A stretch of DNA of 64,000 nucleotides from Bacillus sp. T33-2 (GCF_002860205.1 NZ_PGVB01000008.1:62001-126000); one strand, 5' to 3'; positions 28,874 through 37,996 are shown, counted from the stretch's first letter. Numbers and translations: made by a program. Notes: generated by a model from the letters alone, not told the origin.

Positions 28874-29032
28874 TCATTCTGCTTCATTTTCCTGGCTGGC
28901 CAATAATGAGCCGAATTCCGAATGGCCATGGACACCACTGAAATATGAATCCGTGATTTGCCTGCTTACTTCGTTCACTCCGTCATCATTATATAAAAAC
29001 TCTGATAAACCTCGAGGCTGCCGTTTTTCCAC
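28874..29032 (-). CDS. Hidden 52-residue acidic protein, unknown function
   Basis: Reads MEKRQPRGLSEFLYNDDG... and ends GSLLASQENEAE. The GTG start at 29032 has AGAAGGAG 9 nt upstream and a strong terminator follows the stop by 10 bp, so the gene is complete with its own signals. The segment VSRQITDSYFSGVHG recalls short spore-former proteins of the DUF4025/YozP kind, but this is from memory and uncertain. Upstream, TGAATA (minus strand, about 29088-29093) could be the -35 of a forespore sigma-G/F promoter. It diverges from the usp gene. Confidence 0.65.
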   Translation of the reverse strand: MEKRQPRGLSEFLYNDDGVNEVSRQITDSYFSGVHGHSEFGSLLASQENEAE

Positions 29033-29137
29033 GTCTCTTTTCTCCTTCTCTGCTGGACTCCTTCTTATTGTTCGACAGATTGTAACAGCTATTCAGAAAA
29101 ACACTATTGTATAATATAGGTAAAGGAGGGGATATCT

Positions 29138-29593
29138 ATGGGGCTATCATATAAAAATATTTTAGTTGCCGTGGATGGATCTAAAGAAGCAGCATGGGCT
29201 TTTAAAAAAGCCATACAGGTTGCGAAGCGGAACAACGCGAGGCTGTTCATGGTCCACATCATTGATTTGCGGACTTTTGCCACTGTTGAAGCATACGACC
29301 GCACCATTGCAGAACGGGCCAACGATTATGGCACTGAGCTTCTGGAAGCTTATAAGCAGCAGGCCATCGAAGCCGGTGTGGCAGATGTCCAATATGAAAT
29401 TGATTACGGATCTCCTAAGGTGAAAATTGCAAAAGACATCGCCCGTGAATACAACGCTGACCTTATTGTGTGCGGTGCCACTGGGATGAATGCGGTTGAA
29501 CGCTTCTTCATCGGCAGTGTCTCTGAACACATTGCCCGGTATGCTCCTTGCGATGTCCTCATAGTACGGACGGAACAGGAAATTGAGATTTGA
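29138..29593 (+). CDS. Universal stress protein (UspA family)
   Basis: 151-residue single-domain Usp protein. The N-terminal ILVAVDGSKEAAWAF and the C-terminal ATP motif GATGMNAVERFFIGSVSEHIA (GxxGx9G-S/T pattern) indicate the ATP-binding class. It is a cytoplasmic stress-survival protein; the exact B. subtilis orthologue is unclear. ATG follows AAAGGAGGGG. A TATAAT box lies about 30 bp upstream without a clear -35. It ends in a terminator shared with convergent argH. Confidence 0.9.
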   Translation: MGLSYKNILVAVDGSKEAAWAFKKAIQVAKRNNARLFMVHIIDLRTFATVEAYDRTIAERANDYGTELLEAYKQQAIEAGVADVQYEIDYGSPKVKIAKDIAREYNADLIVCGATGMNAVERFFIGSVSEHIARYAPCDVLIVRTEQEIEI

Positions 29594-29608
29594 ATTTTGC
29601 ACATAAAA

Positions 29609-29640
29609 AGCACGCAGCCATCAGGTTGCGTGCTCTTCTT
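29609..29640. terminator. Shared terminator of usp and argH
   Basis: AGCACGCA (29609-29616) pairs with TGCGTGCT (29627-29634). T-rich tails occur on both strands. The argH stop codon (29621-29623) lies in the loop, so the last argH codons form part of the stem. Confidence 0.85.
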
Positions 29641-31015
29641 TTTCCCCAATCAATGTTTTCGCTTTTTCGATCTGGGCGGCAACCTCTGCGAATCCCGTGC
29701 CGCCCTTGGATATTCTCCGCTTGACAGCCGTGAACGGGTTCAGTGCCACATATATATCTTCTTCGAACAAAGGGCTTGACTCTTTATATTTTTCAATAGA
29801 AAGGTCAGCCAGATAACAGCCTTGCTGGATGCAAGCTAGCACAAGCTTCCCGACGATTTCATGTGCCTCGCGGAACGGCACCCCTTTTACTGCCAGATAA
29901 TCGGCAAGCTCTGTTGCGTTCGAAAAATCTCGTTTCACCGCATTTTCCATCGTCCCGATGTTGACCTTCATCGTTTCAATCATTCCTGTAAAAATCCGGA
30001 GCGACCCTTTTATCGTCTTCACTGTGTCAAACATGCCTTCTTTATCTTCCTGCATATCTTTATTATAAGCAAGTGGAAGACCCTTCAGGACCGTGAGCAG
30101 ACCGACGAGGCTGCCATATACCCGGCCTGTTTTTCCCCTGATCAGCTCTGCCATATCCGGATTTTTCTTTTGTGGCATGATGCTGCTGCCCGTTGAAAAA
30201 GTATCGGCCAGCTCGATGAACCGGAACTCCTCGCTCGACCATAGTATGATTTCTTCACACAGCCTTGATAAATGCATCATCATGATGGAGCTTGACGACA
30301 GGAATTCAATGATAAAATCGCGGTCGCTCACGGCGTCAAGGCTGTTTTCGTAAATTCCTGCAAACCCCATGAGTTCCGCGGAAAACTCCCTGTCAATTGA
30401 AAAAGTCGTTCCGGCCAATGCACCGGCTCCAAGCGGGCTCATATTAATCCGGCCAAGATTTTCCTTGTAGCGCTGTTTATCCCTTTCAAGCATCCAAAAG
30501 TAGGCCATTAAATGATGGGCAAACGAGATTGGCTGGGCACGCTGCAGATGGGTGTAGCCTGGTAACACCGTCTCAACGTGGTCGCCCGCCTTTTCTAGGA
30601 TTGCTTTCTGAAATTCACCAATGAGCGCGATCACTTCTGTTACCTGCCTGCGCAAATATAAATGCATGTCCGTCGCGACCTGGTCATTCCGGCTTCTTGC
30701 TGTATGAAGCTTGCCGCCCACCGGCCCGACCAGCTCTGTCAGGAGATGCTCAAGATTTAAATGAATATCTTCAAGCTTTGCCGAAAAAGGAAGCTCATCG
30801 GCCGCTGCCCTGTCTTTTAAAATTTTCAGGCCGCTGATGATTGCTTCTGCCTCGCTGCCAGAAAGGATTCCCGTTTTAGCCAGCATTTCGGTATGTGCGA
30901 TGCTTCCTTCTATATCTTCCATGACAAGTTCCTTGTCAAAGGAAATGGAGGCGCCAAATTCATCGACCCATTCTTCTGCTGACGCTGTAAACCTGCCGCC
31001 CCATAATTTTTTCAC
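29621..31015 (-). CDS. argH: Argininosuccinate lyase
   Basis: Last step of arginine synthesis: argininosuccinate to arginine and fumarate. The 464 residues carry MKKLWGGRF at the N-terminus, [13 protein letters not shown] (about 105-117), [20 protein letters not shown] with the catalytic histidine (about 160), and the fumarase/lyase signature [12 protein letters not shown] with the catalytic serine (about 280). GTG start at 31015 overlaps the argG stop by 4 bp. Operon argG-argH. Confidence 0.97.
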   Translation of the reverse strand: MKKLWGGRFTASAEEWVDEFGASISFDKELVMEDIEGSIAHTEMLAKTGILSGSEAEAIISGLKILKDRAAADELPFSAKLEDIHLNLEHLLTELVGPVGGKLHTARSRNDQVATDMHLYLRRQVTEVIALIGEFQKAILEKAGDHVETVLPGYTHLQRAQPISFAHHLMAYFWMLERDKQRYKENLGRINMSPLGAGALAGTTFSIDREFSAELMGFAGIYENSLDAVSDRDFIIEFLSSSSIMMMHLSRLCEEIILWSSEEFRFIELADTFSTGSSIMPQKKNPDMAELIRGKTGRVYGSLVGLLTVLKGLPLAYNKDMQEDKEGMFDTVKTIKGSLRIFTGMIETMKVNIGTMENAVKRDFSNATELADYLAVKGVPFREAHEIVGKLVLACIQQGCYLADLSIEKYKESSPLFEEDIYVALNPFTAVKRRISKGGTGFAEVAAQIEKAKTLIGEKEEHAT

Positions 31016-32217
31016 ACTGTCACCTTCTTATTCTGGATCATGCTCTGGACCTTCGTAGGCAGTCCCCATAATTCGATGAAGCCGACAGCCGCGGCATGGT
31101 CGAACTCATCTTCGGAAGTATAGGTTGCCAGCTTCTCATTGTACAGTGAATATGGGGACTTTCTTCCCTCAACAATCGCATGGCCCTTGAACAGCTTGAC
31201 GCGCACGGTACCTGTCACATGCTGCTGGGTTGTTTTTAGAAATGCCTCGAGCGCGTCCCTAAGCGGTGAAAACCATAAGCCCTCGTATATCAGTTCGGCG
31301 ACTTTTTTCTCTATGACCGGTTTAAAATGCGCTACTTCTTTTACAAGCGTGATATCCTCCAATTCTTTATGGGCCTTGAGCAATGTCACTGCGGCAGGGC
31401 ACTCATAAACTTCACGCGATTTAATCCCGACAAGGCGGTTTTCAACATGGTCGATTCTGCCGACGCCGTGCTTGCCGGCGAGGGCATTGAGGTTGAGGAT
31501 CAGCTCTGATAACGGATAGGCCCTCCCGTCGATTGCGGTCGGGATTCCTTCCTTGAACTCGATTTCAATCGTATCAGGCTTGTCGGGAGCATTTTCAAGG
31601 CTTGAAGTAAGCTCGTAAGCCTCTTCGGGCGGTGCTGCCCACGGATCTTCCAAAATCCCGCACTCATTGCTCCTTCCCCATAGGTTCTGGTCTATTGAGA
31701 ATGGGCTGTCAAGGTTAATTGGGATAGGGATGCCATTTTCGGCCGCATACGCAATCTCTTCTTCACGCGACCATTTCCATTCCCTTACAGGCGCAAGCAC
31801 TTTCAGATTGGGGTTCAACGCTTTAATCGATACTTCAAATCGTACCTGGTCATTCCCTTTGCCTGTGCAGCCGTGGGCAACTGCTACTGCGCCCTCCAGT
31901 TCTGCAATTTCAACAAGCTTTTTCGCAATTAACGGCCTTGAAAGTGCCGATACAAGCGGATATTTACCCTCATACATGGCATGCGCCTGTAGAGCCAACA
32001 AAACGTAATCGGTTGCGAATTCTTCTTTTACATCCAGGACATAGGACTTTATGGCACCGATTTTCAATGCTTTTTGCTTAACAAATTCAAGATCCTTTCC
32101 TTCCCCTACATCAAGGCAGCAGGCTATGACTGAAAATCCCTGTTCCTGCAGCCATTTTATCGCTACGGAAGTATCCAGGCCTCCGGAATATGCGAGTACA
32201 ACTTTTGATTGGTTCAT
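31012..32217 (-). CDS. argG: Argininosuccinate synthase
   Basis: ATP-dependent condensation of citrulline and aspartate in arginine synthesis. The 401 residues have the ATP-pyrophosphatase loop [12 protein letters not shown] (9-20), [14 protein letters not shown] (about 116-129) and EYWKW-type [13 protein letters not shown] follows AGGGGAGAAAG. First gene of argG-argH. An ARG-box-like sequence and a 16-bp palindrome precede it, so repression by ArgR/AhrC with arginine is likely. Confidence 0.97.
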   Translation of the reverse strand: MNQSKVVLAYSGGLDTSVAIKWLQEQGFSVIACCLDVGEGKDLEFVKQKALKIGAIKSYVLDVKEEFATDYVLLALQAHAMYEGKYPLVSALSRPLIAKKLVEIAELEGAVAVAHGCTGKGNDQVRFEVSIKALNPNLKVLAPVREWKWSREEEIAYAAENGIPIPINLDSPFSIDQNLWGRSNECGILEDPWAAPPEEAYELTSSLENAPDKPDTIEIEFKEGIPTAIDGRAYPLSELILNLNALAGKHGVGRIDHVENRLVGIKSREVYECPAAVTLLKAHKELEDITLVKEVAHFKPVIEKKVAELIYEGLWFSPLRDALEAFLKTTQQHVTGTVRVKLFKGHAIVEGRKSPYSLYNEKLATYTSEDEFDHAAAVGFIELWGLPTKVQSMIQNKKVTV

Positions 32218-32233
32218 TTTGCTTTCTCCCCTT

Positions 32234-32249
32234 TTGTATAATTATACAA
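32234..32249. promoter_or_regulatory. 16-bp palindrome containing the argG -10
   Basis: TTGTATAATTATACAA is a perfect palindrome and includes TATAAT on either strand. It lies 17-32 bp before the argG start and probably marks the promoter. Confidence 0.5.
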
Positions 32250-32253
32250 ACCC

Positions 32254-32270
32254 ATATATTTTTATTCATA
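32254..32270. promoter_or_regulatory. Candidate ARG box of argGH
   Basis: On the minus strand TATGAATAAAAATATAT matches the TATGAATAAAAATTCA type of ArgR/AhrC box at most positions. It lies just upstream of the -10. Confidence 0.55.
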
Positions 32271-32398
32271 AAATAAAAGTTATCAGGTTTCATTAAAAAT
32301 TTCAACAAAAAAATGAATGTTTTTTTATTAAAAGGAATAAACACCACATATAGCCAATATATTCAACAGGACATTTTTTGATGAAAGGGGATAATATA

Positions 32399-32932
32399 AT
32401 GGCTTTGTTCGAAACAGAATATTTAAAAACTGTAAGAAATGATTTTGAGTCTATCAAGAAACTTGGCGACCGGACGCTGGCCCGGCTGGATTTCCAAGCA
32501 TTAAACTGGACGCCCCATCCAGACTCGAACAGCGTCGCGGTTATCGTCAAACATATGAGAGGGAACATGATTTCCAGATGGATTAATTTCTTGACGGAAG
32601 ACGGTGAAAAGCCGTACCGAAACAGGGACGACGAGTTTGTTGAATCGTACTCGTCAGCTGATGAAGTAGTTGCGGCATGGGAGGAAGGATGGGAAGCGGT
32701 ATTCAATGCGATTGGGTCACTGACAATCGATGACCTTTCTAAAACGATTTTCATCAGGGGCGAGGCACACAGCGTTCTGAAAGCGGTGCAGAGGCAGATT
32801 GTCCATTATTCCAATCATGTCGGCCAAATCGTCTATTTGGGGAAATGGCTTTTAAAGGAAGACTGGGAGTCATTAAGCATCCCTAAAGGAAAATCGCAGC
32901 AGTATTTGGTACAAAAATTATCGGAAAGATGA
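32399..32932 (+). CDS. DUF1572 family DinB-like protein
   Basis: 177-residue four-helix protein of the DinB/YfiT superfamily, DUF1572 branch. The histidines in VIVKHMRGNMISRW (about 46) and QIVHYSNHVGQIVYLGKW (about 140 and 144) occupy the metal positions of this fold. These proteins are thought to be thiol-dependent or damage-induced hydrolases, but the function here is unknown. ATG 32399 (MALFETEYLK) is 8 nt after AAGGGG; the upstream ATG at 32378 lacks a good site. Confidence 0.85.
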   Translation: MALFETEYLKTVRNDFESIKKLGDRTLARLDFQALNWTPHPDSNSVAVIVKHMRGNMISRWINFLTEDGEKPYRNRDDEFVESYSSADEVVAAWEEGWEAVFNAIGSLTIDDLSKTIFIRGEAHSVLKAVQRQIVHYSNHVGQIVYLGKWLLKEDWESLSIPKGKSQQYLVQKLSER

Positions 32933-33013
32933 AATACACAGATAATTCATACAAGCCTCCTGTTTAATGTAGTAGAATGTAGACAGAGATACTACGATTG
33001 GAGGCCCGGATAC

Positions 33014-33328
33014 ATGGAGCAATACTTTAAATATGATGACCGCCTGGGAATTCCCGTACCAGTTTTGAATATGGACTGGGATCAATATAACTATGAAACA
33101 CGGCAGTCGATTCTTTTGGATTGGGAAAAGATTCGTGGGAGAATTCCGGACAGGATTGCTGAAGTTGAGGCCGAGATTAATTCAAAGCAAGCCGAGCTGT
33201 CGGACGAGAGTGACTTTAAACGGTCATGCCGCCTGAACACGGAGATTGCCGAACTGGCTTCCATCATAAACGATCTGTGGCTCTGGTACCGTACGAACCA
33301 GAATATTTCCGGAAAAGTGCATCATTGA
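33014..33328 (+). CDS. Conserved hypothetical protein, 104 residues
   Basis: Soluble, acidic protein with a charged helical middle (RIAEVEAEINSKQAELSDESDF, in part) and a C-terminal IINDLWLWYRTNQN. ATG follows TTGGAGG by 9 nt. I have no named family; no membrane segment or metal motif is visible. It stands alone between the DinB-like gene and convergent moaB. Confidence 0.75.
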   Translation: MEQYFKYDDRLGIPVPVLNMDWDQYNYETRQSILLDWEKIRGRIPDRIAEVEAEINSKQAELSDESDFKRSCRLNTEIAELASIINDLWLWYRTNQNISGKVHH

Positions 33329-33365
33329 CTAAGTGGCTTTTGATAAAAAAGCTGATTCATAACAC

Positions 33366-33389
33366 AAAAATCCCTCCTGGCGGAGGGAT
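33366..33389 (-). terminator. Terminator of moaB
   Basis: ATCCCTCC (33370-33377) pairs with GGAGGGAT (33382-33389), followed in the transcript by five U residues, 9 bp after the moaB stop. Confidence 0.8.
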
Positions 33390-33397
33390 ACTTTCTG

Positions 33398-33910
33398 TTA
33401 TAAATCTTTTTTGAGTTCGCTTATGACATGGCCGATTTCCGGCAGAATGAGCCGTTCCATGGCAAGCCTCACTGCCCCTGTTGATCCGGGAGTGGAGAAA
33501 ATGGCACGGTCTTTAATGACTCCAGCCGCAGCCCTGGACAGAATGGCGGCAGCACCGATATCTTCCTGGTAGCTCAACATCCGAAAAAGTTCGCCGAAGC
33601 CAGGGATCTCCTTTTCAAATAATCCCTGCACGGTTTCAATCGTGACATCGCGCCGGGCAATTCCTGTCCCGCCATTTGTAAGCACAGCATCTATGCCGGG
33701 ATTGTCGCAGCCCTTTAATACCTCTGCCCTGATTGGCTCCGCTTCATCCTTCACGATGATGTAATCAGTGATTGTATGGCCGGCTTCCTCAAGCATGTCC
33801 ATCATAAGCCGTCCGCTTTTATCGGTTTCCTCATTTCTTGTATCACTGACAGTGATGACCTTGCACCTGACCTGTCGGGGGGCTTTCTTTTTATGCTCCT
33901 GGCTACTCAC
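33398..33910 (-). CDS. moaB: Molybdenum cofactor biosynthesis protein MoaB
   Basis: 170-residue MoaB/MogA-fold protein with VITVSDTRNEETDKSG (about 18-33), the molybdopterin-binding TNGGTGIARRDVT (about 78-90) and the phosphate loop FSTPGSTGAVRLAMERLILPE. It adenylylates or binds molybdopterin. GTG at 33910 overlaps the preceding EcsC-like gene by 4 bp. No other Mo-cofactor genes are in the window. Confidence 0.93.
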   Translation of the reverse strand: MSSQEHKKKAPRQVRCKVITVSDTRNEETDKSGRLMMDMLEEAGHTITDYIIVKDEAEPIRAEVLKGCDNPGIDAVLTNGGTGIARRDVTIETVQGLFEKEIPGFGELFRMLSYQEDIGAAAILSRAAAGVIKDRAIFSTPGSTGAVRLAMERLILPEIGHVISELKKDL

Positions 33911-34749
33911 GGTCTCACAACACCTTTATCTAAAAAATATCTCATCTGGTAGTATCTATGCGCAAACTCGGTGACTCTTCTTGTCGTCTGGTAATTCGTG
34001 CCCGCGCCAATTGCCATGCTGATAACTGGAAGTCCCTCAAGCTTTCTTTTCCTGAATAGCAGGATTGCGATCCCTTTAAAAATTTGTTTGATCGGCTGCT
34101 CCAGCCACGATGTATCTGTCAGACGGTCATTTCCTTCGTAAAAATAATAGTCTTCCGCACTTTCCAAATCCCGCATCAGTTCTTCCCAGCCGTGGCTCTG
34201 CATCCTCGATGGCAAAGTTGCTGCGTGAAAAACTTTAAGCGCGGCCATCATTTCAAATGGAGTATTGACCTCAAATCCATACGTCATGGCAATCATCTGT
34301 ACCACCCTCAGATTAATGACCGTCATGGCGGGCAGGTCCGTTCCAAGCACCAGATTTCCGCCGCTGCCCGACAATCCCCCCTGGATGAAAGAATAAAGGC
34401 GGTGCCGCGATATTTGCTGGTCTGCTATGTATTGCAGTTGTTCAATCGTCAGCTTTCTCAGGTCCTGTACAGTTTCGAGATCCGGATCGAACACCCGGCC
34501 TGCGGATAGAATCCTCTCCTTGGCCTCCATTTGCAGCTGGGAACCCTGTATCAGTGCATGAAGATGGAACAGCCAGCTGTCAAAAACGGAAAAAAACTGC
34601 GACCTGGTTTCCTCCGGCAGCAAGGAAAAAGACCGGTCCAGATATCGTTCGTACGCCAGTTCAAAATCATTGGGCTCGTAGTTGTACAGCTTTTCCTCCC
34701 ACTCTTTAATTTCATTCAGCACCTTTTTTTCCCGTTCCGTCAAAGGCAT
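33907..34749 (-). CDS. EcsC family protein
   Basis: 280-residue protein of the EcsC family: a hydrophobic GGLSGSGGNLVLGTDLPAMTVINLR segment in the middle and a C-terminal GAGTNYQTTRRVTEFAHRYYQMRY. EcsC sits with the EcsAB transporter in B. subtilis but its function is unknown. ATG 34749 follows GGAGGG by 7 nt; the longer reading from 34866 is unsupported. It overlaps moaB (GTGA), so the two are cotranscribed. Confidence 0.85.
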   Translation of the reverse strand: MPLTEREKKVLNEIKEWEEKLYNYEPNDFELAYERYLDRSFSLLPEETRSQFFSVFDSWLFHLHALIQGSQLQMEAKERILSAGRVFDPDLETVQDLRKLTIEQLQYIADQQISRHRLYSFIQGGLSGSGGNLVLGTDLPAMTVINLRVVQMIAMTYGFEVNTPFEMMAALKVFHAATLPSRMQSHGWEELMRDLESAEDYYFYEGNDRLTDTSWLEQPIKQIFKGIAILLFRKRKLEGLPVISMAIGAGTNYQTTRRVTEFAHRYYQMRYFLDKGVVRP

Positions 34750-34796
34750 CCAAAACCCTCCAACATAAAAGATTTTATTCAAGTATAGCATAAATA

Positions 34797-34832
34797 GTAA
34801 AAGGCAAAAGCACGGGGGCTTTTGCCTTTTAC
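34797..34832 (-). terminator. Terminator of ackA
   Basis: Perfect 15-bp stem (34797-34811 with 34818-34832) around a 6-nt loop, starting 3 bp after the ackA stop. Confidence 0.85.
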
Positions 34833-34834
34833 CA

Positions 34835-36022
34835 TTATTTCGCCAAACGGACAACGTCCCTTGCAATCATTACTTCTTCATCTGTCGGGATGACCATTAC
34901 TTTTACAGGTGAGTGCGGATAGCTGATGAATGCTTCTTCGCCCTGTACTTTATTCAGAGCAGGATCCCAGTAAACGCCCATGAACTCCAGCCCCCGTAAT
35001 ACCCTTTCACGGATGGAGGCACTGTTTTCCCCGATCCCTGCAGTAAAGATAATGGCATCAACACCGCACATGCGGGCTGCATAAGAACCGATATACTTAT
35101 GGATTCGATCGCCAAACACCCGTAGGGCAAGTTCGGCACGTTCATTTCCTTTTGATGCTTCTTGTTGAATATCCCTCAGATCGCTGGAAAAACCAGAAAC
35201 GCCGAGCAAACCGCTTTTCTTATTCAGGACTTCAAGCACTTCTTCTGCGGTTTTGTCGGTTTTTTCCATGATGTACGGGATCAAAGCAGGGTCAATATTC
35301 CCGGATCTTGTACCCATTGTCACACCCGCCAATGGAGTGAATCCCATTGATGTGTCGATTGACTTGCCGCCTTCAATGGCCGCGATGCTTGCACCATTGC
35401 CCAAATGGCATGAAATCAGGCGGAGGTGTTCAATCGGACGGCCGAGCATTTCAGCTGCGCGCTGGGAAACATACTTATGTGAAGTACCGTGGAATCCGTA
35501 TTTGCGGATTCCATACTTTTCATAATACTCGTATGGCAGGCTGTAAAGGAAAGAGTTTTCCGGCATCGTTTGGTGAAAAGCCGTATCAAACACCGCAACA
35601 GCCGGAACATTTGGCAGCACGCGCTGGAATGCCCTGATGCCAGTTACATTTGCCGGGTTATGGAGCGGCGCCAGTTCAGACAGCTCTTCAATTTTCCTGA
35701 GGACTTCGTCCGTAATTAACGCGGAATCGTCGAATTCTTCCCCACCATGGACAACACGGTGGCCAACACCTTCTATCTCATTCAGGGATTCAATGATTCC
35801 AAGTGTCGTAAGCTTGTCCAGCAGCATTTTGACAGCCACTTCATGGTCAGGAATATTTGACACTTCTTTGATTTTTTCGTTGTTTACAGTGATAGTGAAG
35901 ATGGAATCATTAATGCCGATTCTCTCAATAATTCCCTTCGTGACCACTTCTTCGCTCGGCATTTCAAACAATTGAAACTTTAAAGAAGAACTGCCGGCGT
36001 TGATTGCAATAATCTTTGCCAT
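34835..36022 (-). CDS. ackA: Acetate kinase
   Basis: Makes ATP and acetate from acetyl phosphate during overflow metabolism. The 395 residues start [21 protein letters not shown]; the signature [10 protein letters not shown] (about 88-97), the aspartate in [11 protein letters not shown] (about 148), [17 protein letters not shown] and [13 protein letters not shown] are intact. ATG 36022 follows AAGGAG at 11 nt; the longer reading from 36103 is unsupported. A cre site 143 bp upstream of the start suggests activation by CcpA, as in B. subtilis. Confidence 0.97.
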   Translation of the reverse strand: MAKIIAINAGSSSLKFQLFEMPSEEVVTKGIIERIGINDSIFTITVNNEKIKEVSNIPDHEVAVKMLLDKLTTLGIIESLNEIEGVGHRVVHGGEEFDDSALITDEVLRKIEELSELAPLHNPANVTGIRAFQRVLPNVPAVAVFDTAFHQTMPENSFLYSLPYEYYEKYGIRKYGFHGTSHKYVSQRAAEMLGRPIEHLRLISCHLGNGASIAAIEGGKSIDTSMGFTPLAGVTMGTRSGNIDPALIPYIMEKTDKTAEEVLEVLNKKSGLLGVSGFSSDLRDIQQEASKGNERAELALRVFGDRIHKYIGSYAARMCGVDAIIFTAGIGENSASIRERVLRGLEFMGVYWDPALNKVQGEEAFISYPHSPVKVMVIPTDEEVMIARDVVRLAK

Positions 36023-36150
36023 AATATGTACCGCTCCTTTTATATAACAGCCTGGCCTAAAAATAATGGGTAGCACAGTTTTATTTTGTACAGCAGGCTG
36101 CAATTATATCTCTCAATTTCCCATTTAAACACTGTCCTTTCCACTTTTCA

Positions 36151-36178
36151 AGTCAAGCTTACATTGGTATCGCTTACA
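36151..36178 (-). promoter_or_regulatory. cre site and -35 of the ackA promoter
   Basis: Minus-strand TGTAAGCGATACCA (36165-36178) fits the cre consensus at 13 of 14 positions. It lies 8 bp upstream of a TTGACT -35 (36151-36156), so centred near -57 of the promoter, the position used for CcpA activation of ackA. The -10 is not clear (TGTTTA near 36126 with a long spacer). Confidence 0.65.
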
Positions 36179-36234
36179 GTTAAAATGAGTTTATTTTCTG
36201 ATTCTTTTACCCCGAATAACAGACTGTCAATCGC

Positions 36235-36262
36235 AAAAAAACCGGTGCGCTGTGACACCGGC
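36235..36262 (-). terminator. Terminator of ytxK
   Basis: GCCGGTG/CACCGG stem followed in the transcript by seven U residues, directly after the ytxK stop. Confidence 0.8.
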
Positions 36263-36268
36263 TTGGGT

Positions 36269-37255
36269 TTATCCTTTATTTTCAGCTATCCATGTGTCTA
36301 TTTTCTGGATAATGTTCTCCATGGCCGGGCCGTTGGAAAGCTTCGGCAATTGTGCAAGAAGCGCCTGTTTAGGGGCCTTGATATTTTCCCCTTTTTTTTG
36401 GGCGATCAGGATGCTCTTGGCCGCATGTTCCGACTTAAACAGCGACCGCGGTAGTTGCAGCACTGCCTGCATATTCAGGTGTTTTTTTATAAAATCATGC
36501 AGCTGCGGTGACTGCTCACTTTCAAACAAGCCATTTGGGATGATAAAAAATAAATAGCCCCCAGGCTTCAGGTGCCTCGTTCCTTGCTCAATGAACAGAT
36601 GATGGGCGTATGTATGCCCGTGTTCAGCCCTGATCTCGTATTCTGCCGCCCTTACATCATTAGGATAATAGCCAACAGGCAAATCACAGACGACTGCATC
36701 GACTGGATCCACAAATAATGGCTCAAGGCTGTCCTGATTGAAAAACTGGACACCATGCTGCTGCAGGTTTGCGTTTGTATAAGCGAGTTTGATAAGCAGG
36801 TCATCAATCTCGATCCCAATTGAGGTTATCGTTTTATCGGGCTGCTGGTTTAAAACAGCCGAAAGAAGGTTCCCGGTGCCCACAGCGGGATCGAGCAGCC
36901 GATAAGAGCCCTGCCCGATAAACCTGTTCACGAGATAGCCGATAAACATTCCGACTGCATCCGGGGTCATCTGATGGTTTGGCTGGACGTTCTCCTGCAT
37001 CCCTTTTAGAATGGCCAGCTGGTAAGCCTTGCGGATTTGCTCTGATGAGAATCCTGATAAATTGATATCTTTATAAACCTTTTCAAGCCGTTTCTGGGTG
37101 ATCTCACTCAGTTCCTCCTGGAGGATGGTTCCGTGAAACAGGTTCTCACCCGTCTCAGCCAGAGCATCCAAATATGTACATGACAATTCTTCCTTTAAAA
37201 TATCAGCCGTCTCATTCAAAACGGCAAAAAGCTTTTCTACCGGAGTAACGCTCAC
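36269..37255 (-). CDS. ytxK: Class I SAM-dependent methyltransferase YtxK
   Basis: 328-residue protein related to N6-adenine DNA methyltransferases. An N-terminal helical domain (about 1-100) precedes the SAM motif LLDPAVGTGNLLSA and the acidic motif GIEIDD. The catalytic NPPF/Y is replaced by DLPVGYYP, the form I recall for YtxK, so the substrate is uncertain. No restriction gene is near. The start is taken as GTG 37255, 8 nt after AGGAGG; the ATG at 37273 lies before that site. It is upstream of ackA, as in B. subtilis. Confidence 0.88.
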   Translation of the reverse strand: MSVTPVEKLFAVLNETADILKEELSCTYLDALAETGENLFHGTILQEELSEITQKRLEKVYKDINLSGFSSEQIRKAYQLAILKGMQENVQPNHQMTPDAVGMFIGYLVNRFIGQGSYRLLDPAVGTGNLLSAVLNQQPDKTITSIGIEIDDLLIKLAYTNANLQQHGVQFFNQDSLEPLFVDPVDAVVCDLPVGYYPNDVRAAEYEIRAEHGHTYAHHLFIEQGTRHLKPGGYLFFIIPNGLFESEQSPQLHDFIKKHLNMQAVLQLPRSLFKSEHAAKSILIAQKKGENIKAPKQALLAQLPKLSNGPAMENIIQKIDTWIAENKG

Positions 37256-37331
37256 TTTTCTTTCCTCCTGCATAATTGACCTTCATATATTGTAACGGGG
37301 TAAAACCCGCAGAACAAGGATTCGGCATGAT

Positions 37332-37410
37332 AAAGAAAATCCCGCCGATTGGCAAGCCTGAAGGCGAAGACAGAGGCGTAGTTGCACTTATACTTATTCC
37401 TAAAATTGCC
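37332..37410. repeat. Dispersed intergenic repeat, copy B
   Basis: Head CCGCCGATTGGCAAG (a degenerate form of the CTCGCCGATTGGCGAG palindrome), then GAAGACAGAGGCGTAGTT joined directly to GCACTTATACTTA. It is collinear with copy A (28646) minus the 59-bp insertion there. It lies between ytxK and the tpx terminator. Confidence 0.7.
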
Positions 37411-37451
37411 CACGGCGTCTAGTTTTCTTCTTCAATTTCAGCTACGAAAGT

Positions 37452-37477
37452 ATAAAAGCCGCAGCTTTTCCTGCGGC
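37452..37477 (-). terminator. Terminator of tpx
   Basis: GCCGCAG/CTGCGGC stem (37458-37464 with 37471-37477), followed in the transcript by four U residues. Confidence 0.75.
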
Positions 37478-37495
37478 CTCCGTAACATTTTGGAA

Positions 37496-37996
37496 TTATC
37501 TTGCCTGTTTCGCTGCTTCAATCGCTGCTTCATAATTTGGATGATCTGTCGCTTCGCTGACGTATTCAACGTAAGTAACCTGGTCATTCGAATCGACGAC
37601 AAATACCGCACGGGCCAATAAACGCAATTCCTGGATTGCTGTCCCGTATGCCTCTCCAAAAGAAAGGTCGCGATGGTCTGATAGCGTCTGCACGTTTTCA
37701 ATGCCATTCGCCCCGCACCAGCGCTTCTGTGCAAACGGCAGGTCGACGCTGACAGTCAGAACCTTGACATTATCAAGCTTTGCCGCTTCCTCGTTAAAAC
37801 GTCTTGTCTGTGCGTCACATACCCCAGTGTCAAGTGAAGGCACAACACTGATCAGCCTTACTTGCCCCTTTGAATCCTGGAGGGTCACTTCGGACAGATC
37901 ATTTGCAAGCACTGTAAAATCCGGTGCTTTTTCCCCAACCTTTACTTCGCTTCCCAGCAATGTAACCGGGTTCCCCTTAAATGTAATTGATGCCAT
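37496..37996 (-). CDS. tpx: Thiol peroxidase (Tpx)
   Basis: 166-residue atypical 2-Cys peroxiredoxin that reduces peroxides with thioredoxin. The peroxidatic cysteine is in [16 protein letters not shown] (about 60) and the resolving cysteine in [10 protein letters not shown] (about 94). ATG at 37996 follows AAGGAGGATGAGG. It is a single gene with its own terminator. Confidence 0.96.
   Translation of the reverse strand: MASITFKGNPVTLLGSEVKVGEKAPDFTVLANDLSEVTLQDSKGQVRLISVVPSLDTGVCDAQTRRFNEEAAKLDNVKVLTVSVDLPFAQKRWCGANGIENVQTLSDHRDLSFGEAYGTAIQELRLLARAVFVVDSNDQVTYVEYVSEATDHPNYEAAIEAAKQAR

Noticed and set aside
28492-29114. Frames of 70-150 codons on both strands between ald and usp.
   Set aside because: Apart from the 52-codon gene at 28874-29032, they cross the dispersed repeat and the terminator and lack ribosome sites.
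33907-34866. The extended start of the EcsC-like protein (and similar long starts of icd, accD, ackA, ezrA, nifZ and queF).
   Set aside because: In each case the internal start has a strong ribosome site and matches the family N-terminus, while the extension does not.
36269-37255. YtxK as part of a restriction-modification or phage-defence system.
   Set aside because: No endonuclease or specificity gene is near, and the gene is syntenic in B. subtilis beside ackA.
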